Notes: generated by a model from the sequence alone, not told the origin. DNA of 64,000 nt from Lacibacter sp. H375 (GCF_037892425.1 NZ_JBBKTT010000001.1:806001-870000), one strand, 5' to 3'; numbered from the stretch's first letter, positions 9,612 to 18,989 are shown. Numbers and translations are program-made.

Positions 9612-11330
9612 ATGAGTACACATTTAAGAAGCCACGATTGGTTTGGTAAGAAAAATAAAGACGGAATTATTTACCGTAGCTGGATGAAAAACCAGGGAAT
9701 GCCCACCGACATGTTTGATGGCAGACCGGTGATTGGTATTTGCAATACATTTAGTGAACTCACGCCTTGTAACGCTCACTTCCGTGATCATGCAGAAGCA
9801 GTGAAACGTGGTGTGTTGGAAGCAGGTGGTTTCCCATTGGAATTTCCGATCATGAGTTTGGGTGAAACATTGTTGAAACCAACAGCCATGTTGTTTCGCA
9901 ACCTGGCGAGTATGGATGCTGAAGAAAGTATTCGTGGTAACCCTATTGATGGTGTGGTGTTGTTGACAGGTTGTGATAAAACAACTCCATCAACAGTGAT
10001 GGGTGCAGCGAGTGTTGGATTGCCAACGATTGTTGTACCGGGTGGACCAATGTTGAATGGACGGTACAAAGGACAAACCATCGGCAGTGGTACGCATGTG
10101 TGGAAGTTTGATGAAGACATGAAGACGGGTAAGATGACGCAGGAAGATTGTGAATATGCAGAGAGTTGTATGAGCAGAAGCATTGGTCATTGTATGACAA
10201 TGGGCACTGCAAGCACAATGGCTGTAATGGTTGAATCGTTAGGATTAACATTGAGTGGTGCATCAGCCATACCTGCTGCAGACAGCAGAAAAAAAGTAAT
10301 GGCACAATTAAGCGGACGACGTATTGTAGAAATGGTGAAAGAAAATTTAACCATCGACAAAATACTTACACGTGAAGCATTTGAAAATTCGATCAAGGTA
10401 AATGCTGCAGTCGGAGGGTCATCAAATTTTATTATACATCTTACTGCCATTGCAGGAAGAATTGGTGTTGAATTAAACTTAGAAGATTTTGACACACTTG
10501 GCAGCAAAATTCCTTTGCTCTTAAATCTGATGCCTTCAGGCGAATATTTGATGGAAGATTTTTATTATGCTGGTGGATTACCGGTTATTTTAAATGAATT
10601 AAAAAAAGAGCTTCATCAAAATGTCATCACCGTTACAGGAAAAAATCATCACGATAACATTACTGGTAATACCGAATGTTATAACGAAGATGTAATTGCA
10701 AAGTATGAATCGCCTATTAAACCCGAAGCAGGTTGTGTAGTGGTGAAAGGAAACCTGGCAACAAACGGCGCCGTTATTAAACCATCAGCAGCTACGCCCG
10801 CACTAATGAAACATACTGGCCGTGCAGTTGTGTTCGAAAGTATTGAAGATTACAATGCAAGGATTGATGATCCTGAATTGGATATTGATGAAACCTGTGT
10901 GATGGTGTTGAAATATGTTGGCCCTGTTGGTTATCCCGGTATGCCTGAAGTTGGTAATATGGCATTGCCAAAAAAAATATTAGAGAAAGGTATAAAAGAT
11001 ATGGTGCGCATCAGCGATGGACGTATGAGTGGCACAGCATATGGTACAGCCGTATTGCATGTGTCGCCTGAAAGCGCAATTGGTGGCGCATTGGCATTGG
11101 TGCAGAATGGCGACATGATAGAACTGGATGTAGAAAAAAGATTATTACAGTTGCATGTGAGTGATGAAGAGCTGGAGAAACGAAAAGAAGCATGGCTTGC
11201 ACCAAAACCTGCAGCTACACGAGGTTATGTAAGTATGTATATTAAACATGTGATGGGCGCAGATAAAGGTGCTGATCTTGATTTTTTAAAGGGAAGTTCG
11301 GGTAGTGTAGTAACAAGAGATTCACACTGA
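9612..11330 (+). CDS. IlvD/EDD-family sugar-acid dehydratase (pentonate dehydratase)
   Basis: A 572-residue member of the IlvD/EDD iron-sulfur dehydratases, of the subgroup acting on aldonic acids such as D-xylonate or L-arabinonate and giving the 2-keto-3-deoxy acid. Three cysteines expected to hold the cluster are visible: NTFSELTPCNAH (about residue 57), LTGCDKTTPSTVMGAAS (about 119) and ESCMSRSIGHCMTMGT (about 187-195). The C-terminal DGRMSGTAYGTAVLHVSPE holds the conserved active-site Ser region. It sits between the semialdehyde dehydrogenase and the lactonase. Dihydroxy-acid dehydratase (IlvD proper) is less likely because no branched-chain amino-acid gene is nearby and the partners are sugar-acid enzymes. 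The exact sugar acid cannot be read from sequence. Confidence 0.85.
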   Translation: MSTHLRSHDWFGKKNKDGIIYRSWMKNQGMPTDMFDGRPVIGICNTFSELTPCNAHFRDHAEAVKRGVLEAGGFPLEFPIMSLGETLLKPTAMLFRNLASMDAEESIRGNPIDGVVLLTGCDKTTPSTVMGAASVGLPTIVVPGGPMLNGRYKGQTIGSGTHVWKFDEDMKTGKMTQEDCEYAESCMSRSIGHCMTMGTASTMAVMVESLGLTLSGASAIPAADSRKKVMAQLSGRRIVEMVKENLTIDKILTREAFENSIKVNAAVGGSSNFIIHLTAIAGRIGVELNLEDFDTLGSKIPLLLNLMPSGEYLMEDFYYAGGLPVILNELKKELHQNVITVTGKNHHDNITGNTECYNEDVIAKYESPIKPEAGCVVVKGNLATNGAVIKPSAATPALMKHTGRAVVFESIEDYNARIDDPELDIDETCVMVLKYVGPVGYPGMPEVGNMALPKKILEKGIKDMVRISDGRMSGTAYGTAVLHVSPESAIGGALALVQNGDMIELDVEKRLLQLHVSDEELEKRKEAWLAPKPAATRGYVSMYIKHVMGADKGADLDFLKGSSGSVVTRDSH

Positions 11331-11382
11331 TGGAAACATAGATGACGCAGATGCGAAAGATGAAAACAGTTAAGACAAAAAT

Positions 11383-12402
11383 ATGAAGCCATATAAATCA
11401 ATATTCATTGTTGCAGTAATTGTATTGCTTTCATGCAGTAATGAGGAGAAGCAAACTATGAGTGAATATAAGACTACAGGATCAGTTGAACGGATTGACA
11501 CTGCATTGAATTCAATTATTGATGCAGATGCAACAGCAGAGATAATTGCCGAAGGTTTTGAATGGAGCGAAGGAACCTTGTGGATCGAAAAAGAAAACAT
11601 GTTGTTATTCTCTGATGTACCTGCCAATACTATTTATAAATGGACAGAAGCGAAAGGAAAAGAAGTTTACCTCACTCCTTCCGGTTATACTGATACTATA
11701 AAACGTGGTGGTGAAACGGGTAGCAATGGTTTATTATTAGATCCAAATGGTAACCTGGTTTTATGTCAGCATGGTAACAGGCAGATGGCAAGAATGGATG
11801 CGCCAATTAATCAACCTGTAGCTAAGTTTATCACACTCGCAGACAAATATCAAGGCAAACGGTTGAGTAGTCCTAATGACGCTGTCTATAACAGTACAGG
11901 TGAATTGTTTTTTACTGATCCACCTTATGGTTTGGAATCGCAAAGTGATGATGATCCGAAAAAACAATTATCATTCAACGGCGTGTATAAAGTCAAAACA
12001 AATGGTGAAGTGATCTTATTGGTCGATAGTATTCCACGTCCCAATGGCATTGCATTTTTACCTGGCGAACAGCAAATCATCATCGCCAGTTCCGATTGGA
12101 AAAATCCAAACTGGTTCCTTTATGATGTGGTTGGTGATTCGTTAACGAACGGCCGACTTTTTTACAATGATATTGCTTCTGCAAAAGGACAACCTGGCTC
12201 ACCTGATGGTTTAAAAGTTGACAGCAAAGGAAATGTATTTGCAACAGGACCCGGCGGTATCTGGATCTTCAACAAAGAAGGAAAAGTACTGGGCAAACTA
12301 AAACTCAAAAACCCCACATCGAATTGTGCACTGAGTGCTGATGAAAAGACTTTGTACATCAGTAACGATATGCAGGTATTACGTTTTAAAATGAGAAAAT
12401 AA
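11383..12402 (+). CDS. SMP-30/gluconolactonase-family lactonase, lipoprotein
   Basis: A 339-residue SMP-30/LRE-type beta-propeller, expected to open aldono-lactones to aldonic acids using a bound divalent metal. FEWSEGTLWIEKENMLLFSD at about 46-65 carries the conserved metal-ligand Glu, SSPNDAVYNSTGELFFTDPPYG at about 163-184 (split in the reading here) the central Asn/Asp site, and GSPDGLKVDSKGNVFATGPGG the third Asp. It opens with a lipoprotein signal whose lipobox is LLSC (Cys18), followed by SNEE, which resembles a Bacteroidota surface-export signal. The lactonase is therefore probably outside the cytoplasm. Its neighbours suggest it feeds the dehydratase through the GntP transporter. Confidence 0.82.
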   Translation: MKPYKSIFIVAVIVLLSCSNEEKQTMSEYKTTGSVERIDTALNSIIDADATAEIIAEGFEWSEGTLWIEKENMLLFSDVPANTIYKWTEAKGKEVYLTPSGYTDTIKRGGETGSNGLLLDPNGNLVLCQHGNRQMARMDAPINQPVAKFITLADKYQGKRLSSPNDAVYNSTGELFFTDPPYGLESQSDDDPKKQLSFNGVYKVKTNGEVILLVDSIPRPNGIAFLPGEQQIIIASSDWKNPNWFLYDVVGDSLTNGRLFYNDIASAKGQPGSPDGLKVDSKGNVFATGPGGIWIFNKEGKVLGKLKLKNPTSNCALSADEKTLYISNDMQVLRFKMRK

Positions 12403-12415
12403 ATTATCAGCCATC

Positions 12416-13282
12416 GTGAAGAAATTTTTATTCCTCATTTTTTTAACTACAACCGTTGCCTGTGCGGCGCAGGATTCGCTTTATAAGCTGGGGCCGGATT
12501 CGCAACGAAAAGAGGGTGCACCAAAAGGTACTGTTACAAAACACGAATGGCAAAGCAAGCTCTATAATAATTTCCGTGAATATTATGTTTACATACCTGC
12601 ACAATATGATGCGTCGAAACCTGCAGCATTAATGGTTTTCCAGGATGGACATAGTTATGTAAATGATTCCGGCGACTTTCGTGTTCCCGTTGTGTATGAC
12701 AATTTAATTCATCAAAAGAAATTACCTGTTACCATTTGTTTGTTTGTAAACCCCGGGCATAATACCAAAGAGTACCCGCAAAACAGGTATGCAGCAAGAA
12801 ACCGTGCTGATGAATATGATGTAATGGATGATCGTTATGCTGTGATGCTGATGGATGAACTCATACCTGAACTGAAAAAGAAATATAATATCAGTAGTGA
12901 TCCCAAGATGCATGGCATTGGTGGTTTGTCAAGTGGCGCCATCTGTGCATTTACGGCTGCATGGGAACATCCGGAATACTTCAGCAAAGTGTTGAGTCAT
13001 ATAGGCAGCTATACAAATATCCGTGGAGGTAACAACTATCCATCGATCATCCGCAAGCATAAAAAGAAAGACATCAAAATATTTATGCAGGACGGCACTA
13101 ATGATCTTGATAACGAACATGGAAACTGGTGGCTTGCGAATTTGGAAATGGAATCGGCCTTTAAATTCAAAGGCTATGAATTTAAATTTGAAAAAGGCAC
13201 AGGCACACATAGCGGAAAACATGGTGGCAGTATATTGCCCGAATCATTGATCTGGCTATGGAGTGATATCACAAATAAATAA
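12416..13282 (+). CDS. Secreted CE1-like alpha/beta-hydrolase esterase
   Basis: A 288-residue secreted esterase starting at a GTG (12416), chosen because it opens the signal peptide MKKFLFLIFLTTTVACAAQ; no better ATG precedes it. The fold is the esterase-D/enterochelin-esterase type. FREYYVYIPAQYD and LMVFQDGHSYV form the start of the core, GLSSG holds the probable nucleophile Ser172, and QDGTNDLD and HSGKHGG near the C-terminus supply the acid and His. It is 13 bp after the lactonase and upstream of a GH10 xylanase, so removal of acetyl or feruloyl groups from xylan is a reasonable guess. The substrate is inferred from context only. Confidence 0.78.
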   Translation: MKKFLFLIFLTTTVACAAQDSLYKLGPDSQRKEGAPKGTVTKHEWQSKLYNNFREYYVYIPAQYDASKPAALMVFQDGHSYVNDSGDFRVPVVYDNLIHQKKLPVTICLFVNPGHNTKEYPQNRYAARNRADEYDVMDDRYAVMLMDELIPELKKKYNISSDPKMHGIGGLSSGAICAFTAAWEHPEYFSKVLSHIGSYTNIRGGNNYPSIIRKHKKKDIKIFMQDGTNDLDNEHGNWWLANLEMESAFKFKGYEFKFEKGTGTHSGKHGGSILPESLIWLWSDITNK

Positions 13283-13300
13283 ACAGATAATTATACAAAC

Positions 13301-14131
13301 ATGAAATTATTTAAGACCCAAGCAGGAGTTGTTATTGAACAGGCAGATCAGTTTTTTTTAGTTACAGATGAACGCTGGGATGAGTTTATTAACAATGATG
13401 ATGTGTTTGAAAAAGCAAAAGCACTTACTTCGAAATTGACCGCATCCGATAAAAGTTTAATTAATGAAGTGTTGGCACCTATGGGCAGCAACCAGGAGTT
13501 ATGGGCTTGTGGTGTAACCTACTATCGAAGTATGGTGGGCAGGCAGGAAGAAAGCAAAGCAGCAGGTGGCGCTGATTTTTACAGCAAAGTTTATGAGGCC
13601 GAACGACCGGAATGTTTTTTCAAAAGCTCGTTTCATCGTGTTGTAGGTCATAATGATTTTGTTCGCATCCGCAAAGACAGTACATGGGATGTACCGGAAC
13701 CTGAGTTAACATTAGTAGTTACATCATCTGGTAAGATCATTGGCTATACTGTTGGTAACGATATGAGCAGCCGCAGCATTGAAGGTGAAAATCCATTATA
13801 CCTGCCACAGGCAAAAACATACGATGGTTGTGCAGCAGTAGGTCCATGTATTTATCTTACAAATGAACCGCTTAGTCCTGAAACATCCATTCAGCTTTCG
13901 ATAAAACGAAATGCGGCAGTAGTGTTTGATGGAACAATTGCTATCAGTCAAATGAAGCGCACTCCCAAGGAACTGGTTTCATTTATCTATCGTGAAAGCA
14001 GTTTCCCGCATGGTTGTTTGATCATGACAGGAACAGGAATCGTTCCTGGGAGCGATTTTACTTTGCAAAGTGGTGACGAAATCAGCATCAGCATTGATGG
14101 CATCGGCACGTTGCAAAACACAGTAAAATAA
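13301..14131 (+). CDS. FAH-family 2-keto-3-deoxy-pentonate dehydratase
   Basis: A 276-residue fumarylacetoacetate hydrolase-superfamily protein. WACGVTYYRSM (about 68-78) begins the family core, VPEPELTLVV (about 131-140) carries the metal-binding Glu pair, GYTVGNDMSSRSIEGENP follows, and LPQAKTYDGCAAVGP holds the metal Asp region. In the Weimberg-type route a protein of this family dehydrates 2-keto-3-deoxy-xylonate or -arabinonate to 2,5-dioxopentanoate, the substrate of the aldehyde dehydrogenase at 7980. The three enzymes together make this assignment likely. It has no signal peptide, so it is cytoplasmic, unlike the lactonase and esterase around it. It lies 18 bp after the esterase. Confidence 0.82.
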   Translation: MKLFKTQAGVVIEQADQFFLVTDERWDEFINNDDVFEKAKALTSKLTASDKSLINEVLAPMGSNQELWACGVTYYRSMVGRQEESKAAGGADFYSKVYEAERPECFFKSSFHRVVGHNDFVRIRKDSTWDVPEPELTLVVTSSGKIIGYTVGNDMSSRSIEGENPLYLPQAKTYDGCAAVGPCIYLTNEPLSPETSIQLSIKRNAAVVFDGTIAISQMKRTPKELVSFIYRESSFPHGCLIMTGTGIVPGSDFTLQSGDEISISIDGIGTLQNTVK

Positions 14132-14178
14132 TTATTTCCTTTTTTACAGGAATAACGTATCGATCATTAAAACAGATC

Positions 14179-15348
14179 ATGTTGAAACTAATTCTCTTTT
14201 TTTCGTTTGCGTCTACAGTGTTATTATTTGGTTGCAGTCAATCGAAACGTGCAGGTAAAGGAGCTAATAATGGATTAGTTTTGAAAGACGTCTATAAAGA
14301 TGCCTTTCTGATAGGCGTTGCAGTGAACGATCCGATCGTTTCAGGTTCAGCAAAAGCATCGCAGGATATTGTGGTGAAACACTTCAACACAATTACATTG
14401 GAGAACAGCATGAAAGCTGCATTGATCAATCCGCAACCAAACGTTTTTAATTTTGGTCCGGCAGATGCATTTGTTGCCTTTGGTGAAAAACATAAAATGT
14501 TCATCATTGGTCATACGTTGGTTTGGCACAATCAAACTCCCGCTTGGTTTTTTACCAATGCAGCCGGTAAACCAAATTCAAAAGCAGAACAGATCGAGCA
14601 GCTTCGCAATCATATCAAAACAGTTGCGGGACGATACGCAGGAAAAGTGCATGCATGGGATGTGGTGAATGAAGTAATTGATAACGATGGCAGCTATCGA
14701 CCAACCACCTGGGTAAATGCATTTGGCAATGGTGATACATTGGTTAAATATGCGTTTAAGTTTGCCAGCGAGTTTGCTCCCAATACAGAATTATACTACA
14801 ACGATTTTAATGCATGGCGTCCTGCAAAAAGAGATGGCATTGTACGTCTTGTAAAAATGTTGCAGAAAGAAGGCATCCGTATCGATGGCGTTGGCATGCA
14901 GGGACATTGGGGATTGAACTATCCCAAGACAGAATACATTGAAGCAGCTATTGATGCGTATGCAGCATGTGGTGTAAAAGTAATGATCACCGAACTGGAT
15001 GTAGATGTTCTTCCTTTAACAAAAGAGGGACAGATCATTGGACAGGGAATGAGTGATAAACAATTTCAACTGGAAGAATTTAAAACCTTTCTTGATCCGT
15101 ACAGGAATGGATTGCCTGATAGTGTTCAAAATTTATTGACCAAACGTTATGAAGAACTATTTGCTATCTTTTACAAGCGAAAAGAAAAAATTGCAAGAGT
15201 TACTTTGTGGGGTGTGCAGGATGGAATGAATTGGAAAAACGATTATCCAATTCCTAACCGTACGAATTACCCTTTGCTATGGGATCGAAATCATCAGCCG
15301 AAACCTGCACTCAATGCTGTATTGAATGTTCCGGCAAAGCTGAAATAA
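14179..15348 (+). CDS. Endo-1,4-beta-xylanase, GH10
   Basis: A 389-residue GH10 xylanase with a lipoprotein signal (MLKLILFFSFASTVLLFGC, Cys19). The TIM barrel shows the GH10 landmarks. TLENSMKAALINPQPNVFNF is the usual NxxKW-like entry loop with A in place of W. GHTLVWHNQTPAWF is the substrate loop. WDVVNEVI holds the acid/base Glu165, and MITELDVDVLP holds the nucleophile Glu272. WGVQDGMNW is near the end. No carbohydrate-binding module is attached. It would cut xylan at the cell surface or in the periplasm, and it sits inside a pentonate-catabolic operon, linking xylan breakdown to pentose oxidation. Confidence 0.93.
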   Translation: MLKLILFFSFASTVLLFGCSQSKRAGKGANNGLVLKDVYKDAFLIGVAVNDPIVSGSAKASQDIVVKHFNTITLENSMKAALINPQPNVFNFGPADAFVAFGEKHKMFIIGHTLVWHNQTPAWFFTNAAGKPNSKAEQIEQLRNHIKTVAGRYAGKVHAWDVVNEVIDNDGSYRPTTWVNAFGNGDTLVKYAFKFASEFAPNTELYYNDFNAWRPAKRDGIVRLVKMLQKEGIRIDGVGMQGHWGLNYPKTEYIEAAIDAYAACGVKVMITELDVDVLPLTKEGQIIGQGMSDKQFQLEEFKTFLDPYRNGLPDSVQNLLTKRYEELFAIFYKRKEKIARVTLWGVQDGMNWKNDYPIPNRTNYPLLWDRNHQPKPALNAVLNVPAKLK

Positions 15349-15375
15349 CAATAGAGCACACTCAACGAAATAATT

Positions 15376-16686
15376 ATGGAATTGCTTGTCATATTTCTTG
15401 CCATTTGTTTGCAGATATTTTTGACTTATAAAAAAGTAAGTCCATTTTTATCATTGTTGCTGGTGGCCATTCTTGCCGGTCTTTTTCTGGGCATGGAACC
15501 GATGCAGGTTATTAAATCAATTGAAAAAGGAGTTGGTAATACATTAGGAGGATTAGCCCTCATCATTTGTCTTGGTGCTATACTTGGTAAGGTATTGGAA
15601 GCAGGTGGAGCTGCTGAAAAAATTTCCACTACATTGATCAATGGATTCGGACAAAAAAATATTCAATGGGCTGTACTGCTCACTGGTTTTTTAATTGGCA
15701 TTCCACTTTATTATAATGCAGGCTTTATCATATTGGTGCCGTTAGTTTTTTCCATTGCGAGCAAAGCAAAACTTCCATTGCTATATGTTGCCATACCAAT
15801 GGCTGCATCATTATCTACCACGCATTGTTTTCTTCCGCCGCATCCAAGTCCTGTTTTTCTGGTAAATGCATTTAATGCAGATATGGGAAAAACATTGATC
15901 TATGGTTTGCTCATCACAATACCTGTTGTAATAGTGGCGGGTCCTGTTTTAGGTCGTGTGTTGCAACGTATTGAAGTAAAAATTGCAGGAACATTTCTTT
16001 CTCCACAACAAACTCCTGAACGGGAATTGCCGGCTGCATTTCCAAGTTTTTTAATTGGCTTGTTGCCTGTGTTGTTGATTACATTGGCTGTAATTGCTGA
16101 TAATTTTTTGCCCGATCAATTGTTGAAGAAAATAATTCTTTTCATTGGCGATACAACTATCGCATTATTATTAACTGTTTTTATTGCGATCTGGTACTTC
16201 GGTATCAGGGCGGGCAAAACGATGGAAACAACAATGAAATGGCTTGCTGATGCAATTGCAGGTATTGCTCTTATCTTATTGATCATTACAGCAGGTGGTG
16301 TCTTTAAGCAAGTGTTGCAAGACAGTGGTACTGATAAATACATTGCTTCATTCAGTGGTAAATGGCAAATGCCGCCGCTTATTTTCGGATGGGTGGTGAC
16401 TGCATTGTTACGTGTTGCAATTGGTTCTGCTACCGTTGCGGGCATTACAGCTGCAGGTGTGGTTACTCCTTTAGTAGCGTCGGGAGTTGTGTCACCAGAA
16501 CTGATGGTGTTGGCTGTAGGAACGGGCAGTGTATTTGGATCTCATATTAATGATTCCGGTTTCTGGATGTTCAAAGAGTTTTTTAATCTTACACTCAAAC
16601 AAACATTTTTATCGTGGACGGTAATGGAAACGCTCATTTCCATTTTGGGATTGCTGGGTGTTTTGCTGCTAAACTATTTTATTTGA
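15376..16686 (+). CDS. GntP-family gluconate/aldonate:H+ symporter
   Basis: A 436-residue inner-membrane permease with about 12 hydrophobic segments. GLFLGMEPMQVIKSIEKGVGNTLG (about 35-58, noted for position), LGAILGKVLEAGGAAEKI, GIPLYYNAGFIILVPL and THCFLPPHPSPVFL (about 154-167) are hallmark stretches of the gluconate permease family. The C-terminal VFGSHINDSGFWMFKEFF is equally typical. It closes the aldonate operon, 27 bp after the xylanase. With a lipoprotein lactonase upstream, the likely cargo is a pentonate or gluconate made outside the cytoplasm. Its stop lies only 12 bp from that of the convergent cysteine desulfurase, with no visible terminator between. Confidence 0.9.
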   Translation: MELLVIFLAICLQIFLTYKKVSPFLSLLLVAILAGLFLGMEPMQVIKSIEKGVGNTLGGLALIICLGAILGKVLEAGGAAEKISTTLINGFGQKNIQWAVLLTGFLIGIPLYYNAGFIILVPLVFSIASKAKLPLLYVAIPMAASLSTTHCFLPPHPSPVFLVNAFNADMGKTLIYGLLITIPVVIVAGPVLGRVLQRIEVKIAGTFLSPQQTPERELPAAFPSFLIGLLPVLLITLAVIADNFLPDQLLKKIILFIGDTTIALLLTVFIAIWYFGIRAGKTMETTMKWLADAIAGIALILLIITAGGVFKQVLQDSGTDKYIASFSGKWQMPPLIFGWVVTALLRVAIGSATVAGITAAGVVTPLVASGVVSPELMVLAVGTGSVFGSHINDSGFWMFKEFFNLTLKQTFLSWTVMETLISILGLLGVLLLNYFI

Positions 16687-16698
16687 TTGTACTATTAG

Positions 16699-17850
16699 TT
16701 AAACAGTCTGTATATCCTGCACAACCTGTTTAATCTTATTCAAAGCAGATGTAATTTCCTCTTCAGTTGTAAAACGTCCCAAACTAAAACGTATAGAACC
16801 AATCGCCAGTTCATCTTTCAAACCCATTGCTTTTAATACATGCGATGGTTCTGCTGATGCAGAAGTACATGCTGATCCTGATGATACAGCAATATGTTTA
16901 CTCAATTGGCCGATAAGTTGTGCAGCAGCAGCAAAATCAAACGAAACATTTGCTACATGCGGAAGTAAAAAGTTTTTACCGCCATTAAGTTTGACGCATC
17001 CAAGCGCCAGTAATCCATTCAACAATTGATCACGCAGTTGTTCAATTCGTAAACTATCTACCTGCATATCTAACAAACAAACGTCGCATGCTTTTCCCAA
17101 GCCAACAATACCGGGCACATTCAATGTTCCGCTACGCAAACCTTTTTCATGACCACCACCATACAAAAGTGGACTCAGTTTTACTCTTGGATTTTTTCTC
17201 CGCACATACAAAGCACCTACTCCTTTCGGACCATAAAGTTTATGTGCCGATAAAGCCAACAGATCAATATCCTCTTTCAACACATCAACCGGAACTTTTC
17301 CTACTGCCTGCGTGGCATCACTAAAAAAAAGCACGCCCGCTTTTTTGGCAATTGATGACATCTCTTTTATGGGAAACAAAACACCTGTTTCATTATTGGC
17401 ATACATCGCTGCAATCAAAATTGTTTCAGCATGTATATTTTTTTCAAGCAGAGAAAGATCGGGCAGGCCCTTTTCATCAACAGGAAGATAAGTTACGATA
17501 GCACCCTGTTTTTCTAAATAAGCACAGGTATCCAACACTGCTTTATGTTCAGTGTGGTAGGTAATAATATGTTTCCCTTTTGATTGATAAGTTTCATAAA
17601 CACCCCGCAATGCAAGATTAACAGCTTCAGTTGCTCCCGAAGTGAAGATGAGTTCTGACGGATCAGCGCCTATCAGTTTGGCAACCCTCTCCCTGCCTAT
17701 CGTCACCGCTTCTTCCGCCACCCATCCATACGCATGGGTTCTACTGGCTGCATTTCCAAATTGATTGGTAAAGTAAGGCAGCATTTCGTCCAAAACCCTT
17801 GGATCGCAGGGAGTTGTGGCATTATAGTCGAGATAGATGGGGTTCTGCAT
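16699..17850 (-). CDS. Cysteine desulfurase, IscS/NifS-like
   Basis: A 383-residue pyridoxal-phosphate enzyme that takes sulfur from cysteine for Fe-S clusters or thiolated tRNA. The N-terminus MQNPIYLDYNATTPCDPRVL is the classical NifS/IscS start. The PLP lysine is in ALSAHKLYGPKGVGAL (about residue 203), and FSDATQAVGKVPVD precedes it. The persulfide-forming Cys is in SSGSACTSASAEPSHVL (about 325), a longer-loop class I arrangement. It stands alone rather than beside IscU or a tRNA thiolase, so which pathway it serves cannot be told. An iscS symbol is not assigned for that reason. Confidence 0.92.
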   Translation of the reverse strand: MQNPIYLDYNATTPCDPRVLDEMLPYFTNQFGNAASRTHAYGWVAEEAVTIGRERVAKLIGADPSELIFTSGATEAVNLALRGVYETYQSKGKHIITYHTEHKAVLDTCAYLEKQGAIVTYLPVDEKGLPDLSLLEKNIHAETILIAAMYANNETGVLFPIKEMSSIAKKAGVLFFSDATQAVGKVPVDVLKEDIDLLALSAHKLYGPKGVGALYVRRKNPRVKLSPLLYGGGHEKGLRSGTLNVPGIVGLGKACDVCLLDMQVDSLRIEQLRDQLLNGLLALGCVKLNGGKNFLLPHVANVSFDFAAAAQLIGQLSKHIAVSSGSACTSASAEPSHVLKAMGLKDELAIGSIRFSLGRFTTEEEITSALNKIKQVVQDIQTV

Positions 17851-17970
17851 ACTTATATGAGCTGCAAATTAGAACATAAATAGAACCATTGGCATAACTG
17901 TGCGGCTCTTGCAGGCACATTCTTGCCGAATTCGAACCCTTTTTTAACATCCTTGCTAAAAAGCATCAAC

Positions 17971-17978
17971 TACCTTTG
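17971..17978 (+). promoter_or_regulatory. Bacteroidota -7 promoter element TACCTTTG
   Basis: An exact match to TAnnTTTG lies in the intergenic space, about 165 bp upstream of the preferred start of the L,D-transpeptidase-like gene. No clear TTTG -33 box is seen at the usual distance, so only the -7 element supports it. Confidence 0.45.
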
Positions 17979-18143
17979 CACTGCTCCACCAACCAACAGG
18001 CGCTACCACAAAACACTTAGTTCCGAAACAACTCTGCTGCCTGAGATACTATTTTTCACATTAAATCGTTACCGGCTATGAGTTTGGTGAAAGCGAAACA
18101 TTTATTATTTTTAAAAATCCAACATCCGTTAAACCTCTTAACT

Positions 18144-18911
18144 ATGAAACTATTCCGTACCAACCTGCTGTATATTGCTATTACGGCACTTATCACATTA
18201 CAAATACCAATCGCAATTGCCGGTAACAGTCCTGAGGCCGGAACTCTTACGCATTATCTAAAAGAAACAAAGGAAGCCGCTAAGGTAGAAATGAATGCAG
18301 AAGAAATGATCGCTGCAAAGGCGGATAGCATTTATGACACACTACATCTCTTACAAGCGGGTTTGCAGGAAGAAGCATTTGAACTGGCGTATGAAGGCTA
18401 CTATAAACTTTTAGAGCAAGGTAAAATGTCGAAAAAAGATGTTTTAACGATTGCTGATTTCTCGAAACCATCTTCTGAAAAGCGCTTGTTTGTAATTGAT
18501 ATGGAAAAAGGAAAGATCCTTTTTCATACACTCGTTGCACATGGCCGTAACAGCGGGCTTGTTTATGCAACAGAATTTTCGAACAAATTTGAATCAAATA
18601 AAAGCAGCCTTGGATTTTACCTCACCATGCAAACGTATTATGGTGGGAAAGGTTATGCTTTACGGCTTCAAGGTTTAGAAAAAGGAATTAATGACAATGC
18701 GTTTGAAAGGGCTATTGTATTGCATGGTTCAGATTATGTAACAAGCCAGTTCGCGAACAGCAATGGCTATTTAGGTCGTAGCCTTGGTTGCCCTGCTGTG
18801 CCAACAAAACAAACAAAACCTATCATTAACAGCATTAAAAACGGAAGTCTTTTATTTATTTATCACCCAACTGAAGAATACAAATCAAAGTCAACGATAC
18901 TGAACAGTTAA
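18144..18911 (+). CDS. L,D-transpeptidase-like (YkuD_2-type) secreted protein
   Basis: A 255-residue exported protein from the ATG at 18144, chosen because it opens a clean signal peptide (MKLFRTNLLYIAITALITL, cut near AIAGN). An in-frame ATG at 18078 would add 22 residues before it. The C-terminal half matches the murein L,D-transpeptidase catalytic-family layout common in Bacteroidota. KRLFVIDMEKGKILFHTLVAHGRNSG begins the domain (about 117-142). A conserved His lies in VLHGSDYV, and SLGCPAVP (about 217-224) carries the catalytic Cys. It probably acts on peptidoglycan in the periplasm. A strong bidirectional terminator follows. Confidence 0.82.
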   Translation: MKLFRTNLLYIAITALITLQIPIAIAGNSPEAGTLTHYLKETKEAAKVEMNAEEMIAAKADSIYDTLHLLQAGLQEEAFELAYEGYYKLLEQGKMSKKDVLTIADFSKPSSEKRLFVIDMEKGKILFHTLVAHGRNSGLVYATEFSNKFESNKSSLGFYLTMQTYYGGKGYALRLQGLEKGINDNAFERAIVLHGSDYVTSQFANSNGYLGRSLGCPAVPTKQTKPIINSIKNGSLLFIYHPTEEYKSKSTILNS

Positions 18912-18958
18912 CGCTGTTCAATCTTTTTAACCAATTGAGATTCGAGTTCCTGATGATG

Positions 18959-18989
18959 AAAAGCCCTGGCATTCCTGCCGGGGTTTTTT
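18959..18989. terminator. Bidirectional terminator between convergent genes
   Basis: AAAAGCCCTGGCA (18959-18971) and TGCCGGGGTTTTT (18976-18988) form a 13-bp stem with two wobble pairs and a TTCC loop, followed by T. A-tract and T-tract flanks let it work on both strands. Its right arm overlaps the stop codon of the minus-strand gene ending at 18988. Confidence 0.85.

Noticed and set aside
9788-10507. Several minus-strand ORFs of up to 131 codons opposite the sugar-acid dehydratase
   Set aside because: They lie entirely opposite a well-supported family gene, have low-complexity Ser/Thr/His-rich translations and no start context.
11331-11382. Short A/G-rich repeat (GATG-type units) between the dehydratase and lactonase
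   Set aside because: Only a few imperfect units are seen in about 50 bp, too little to call a repeat.
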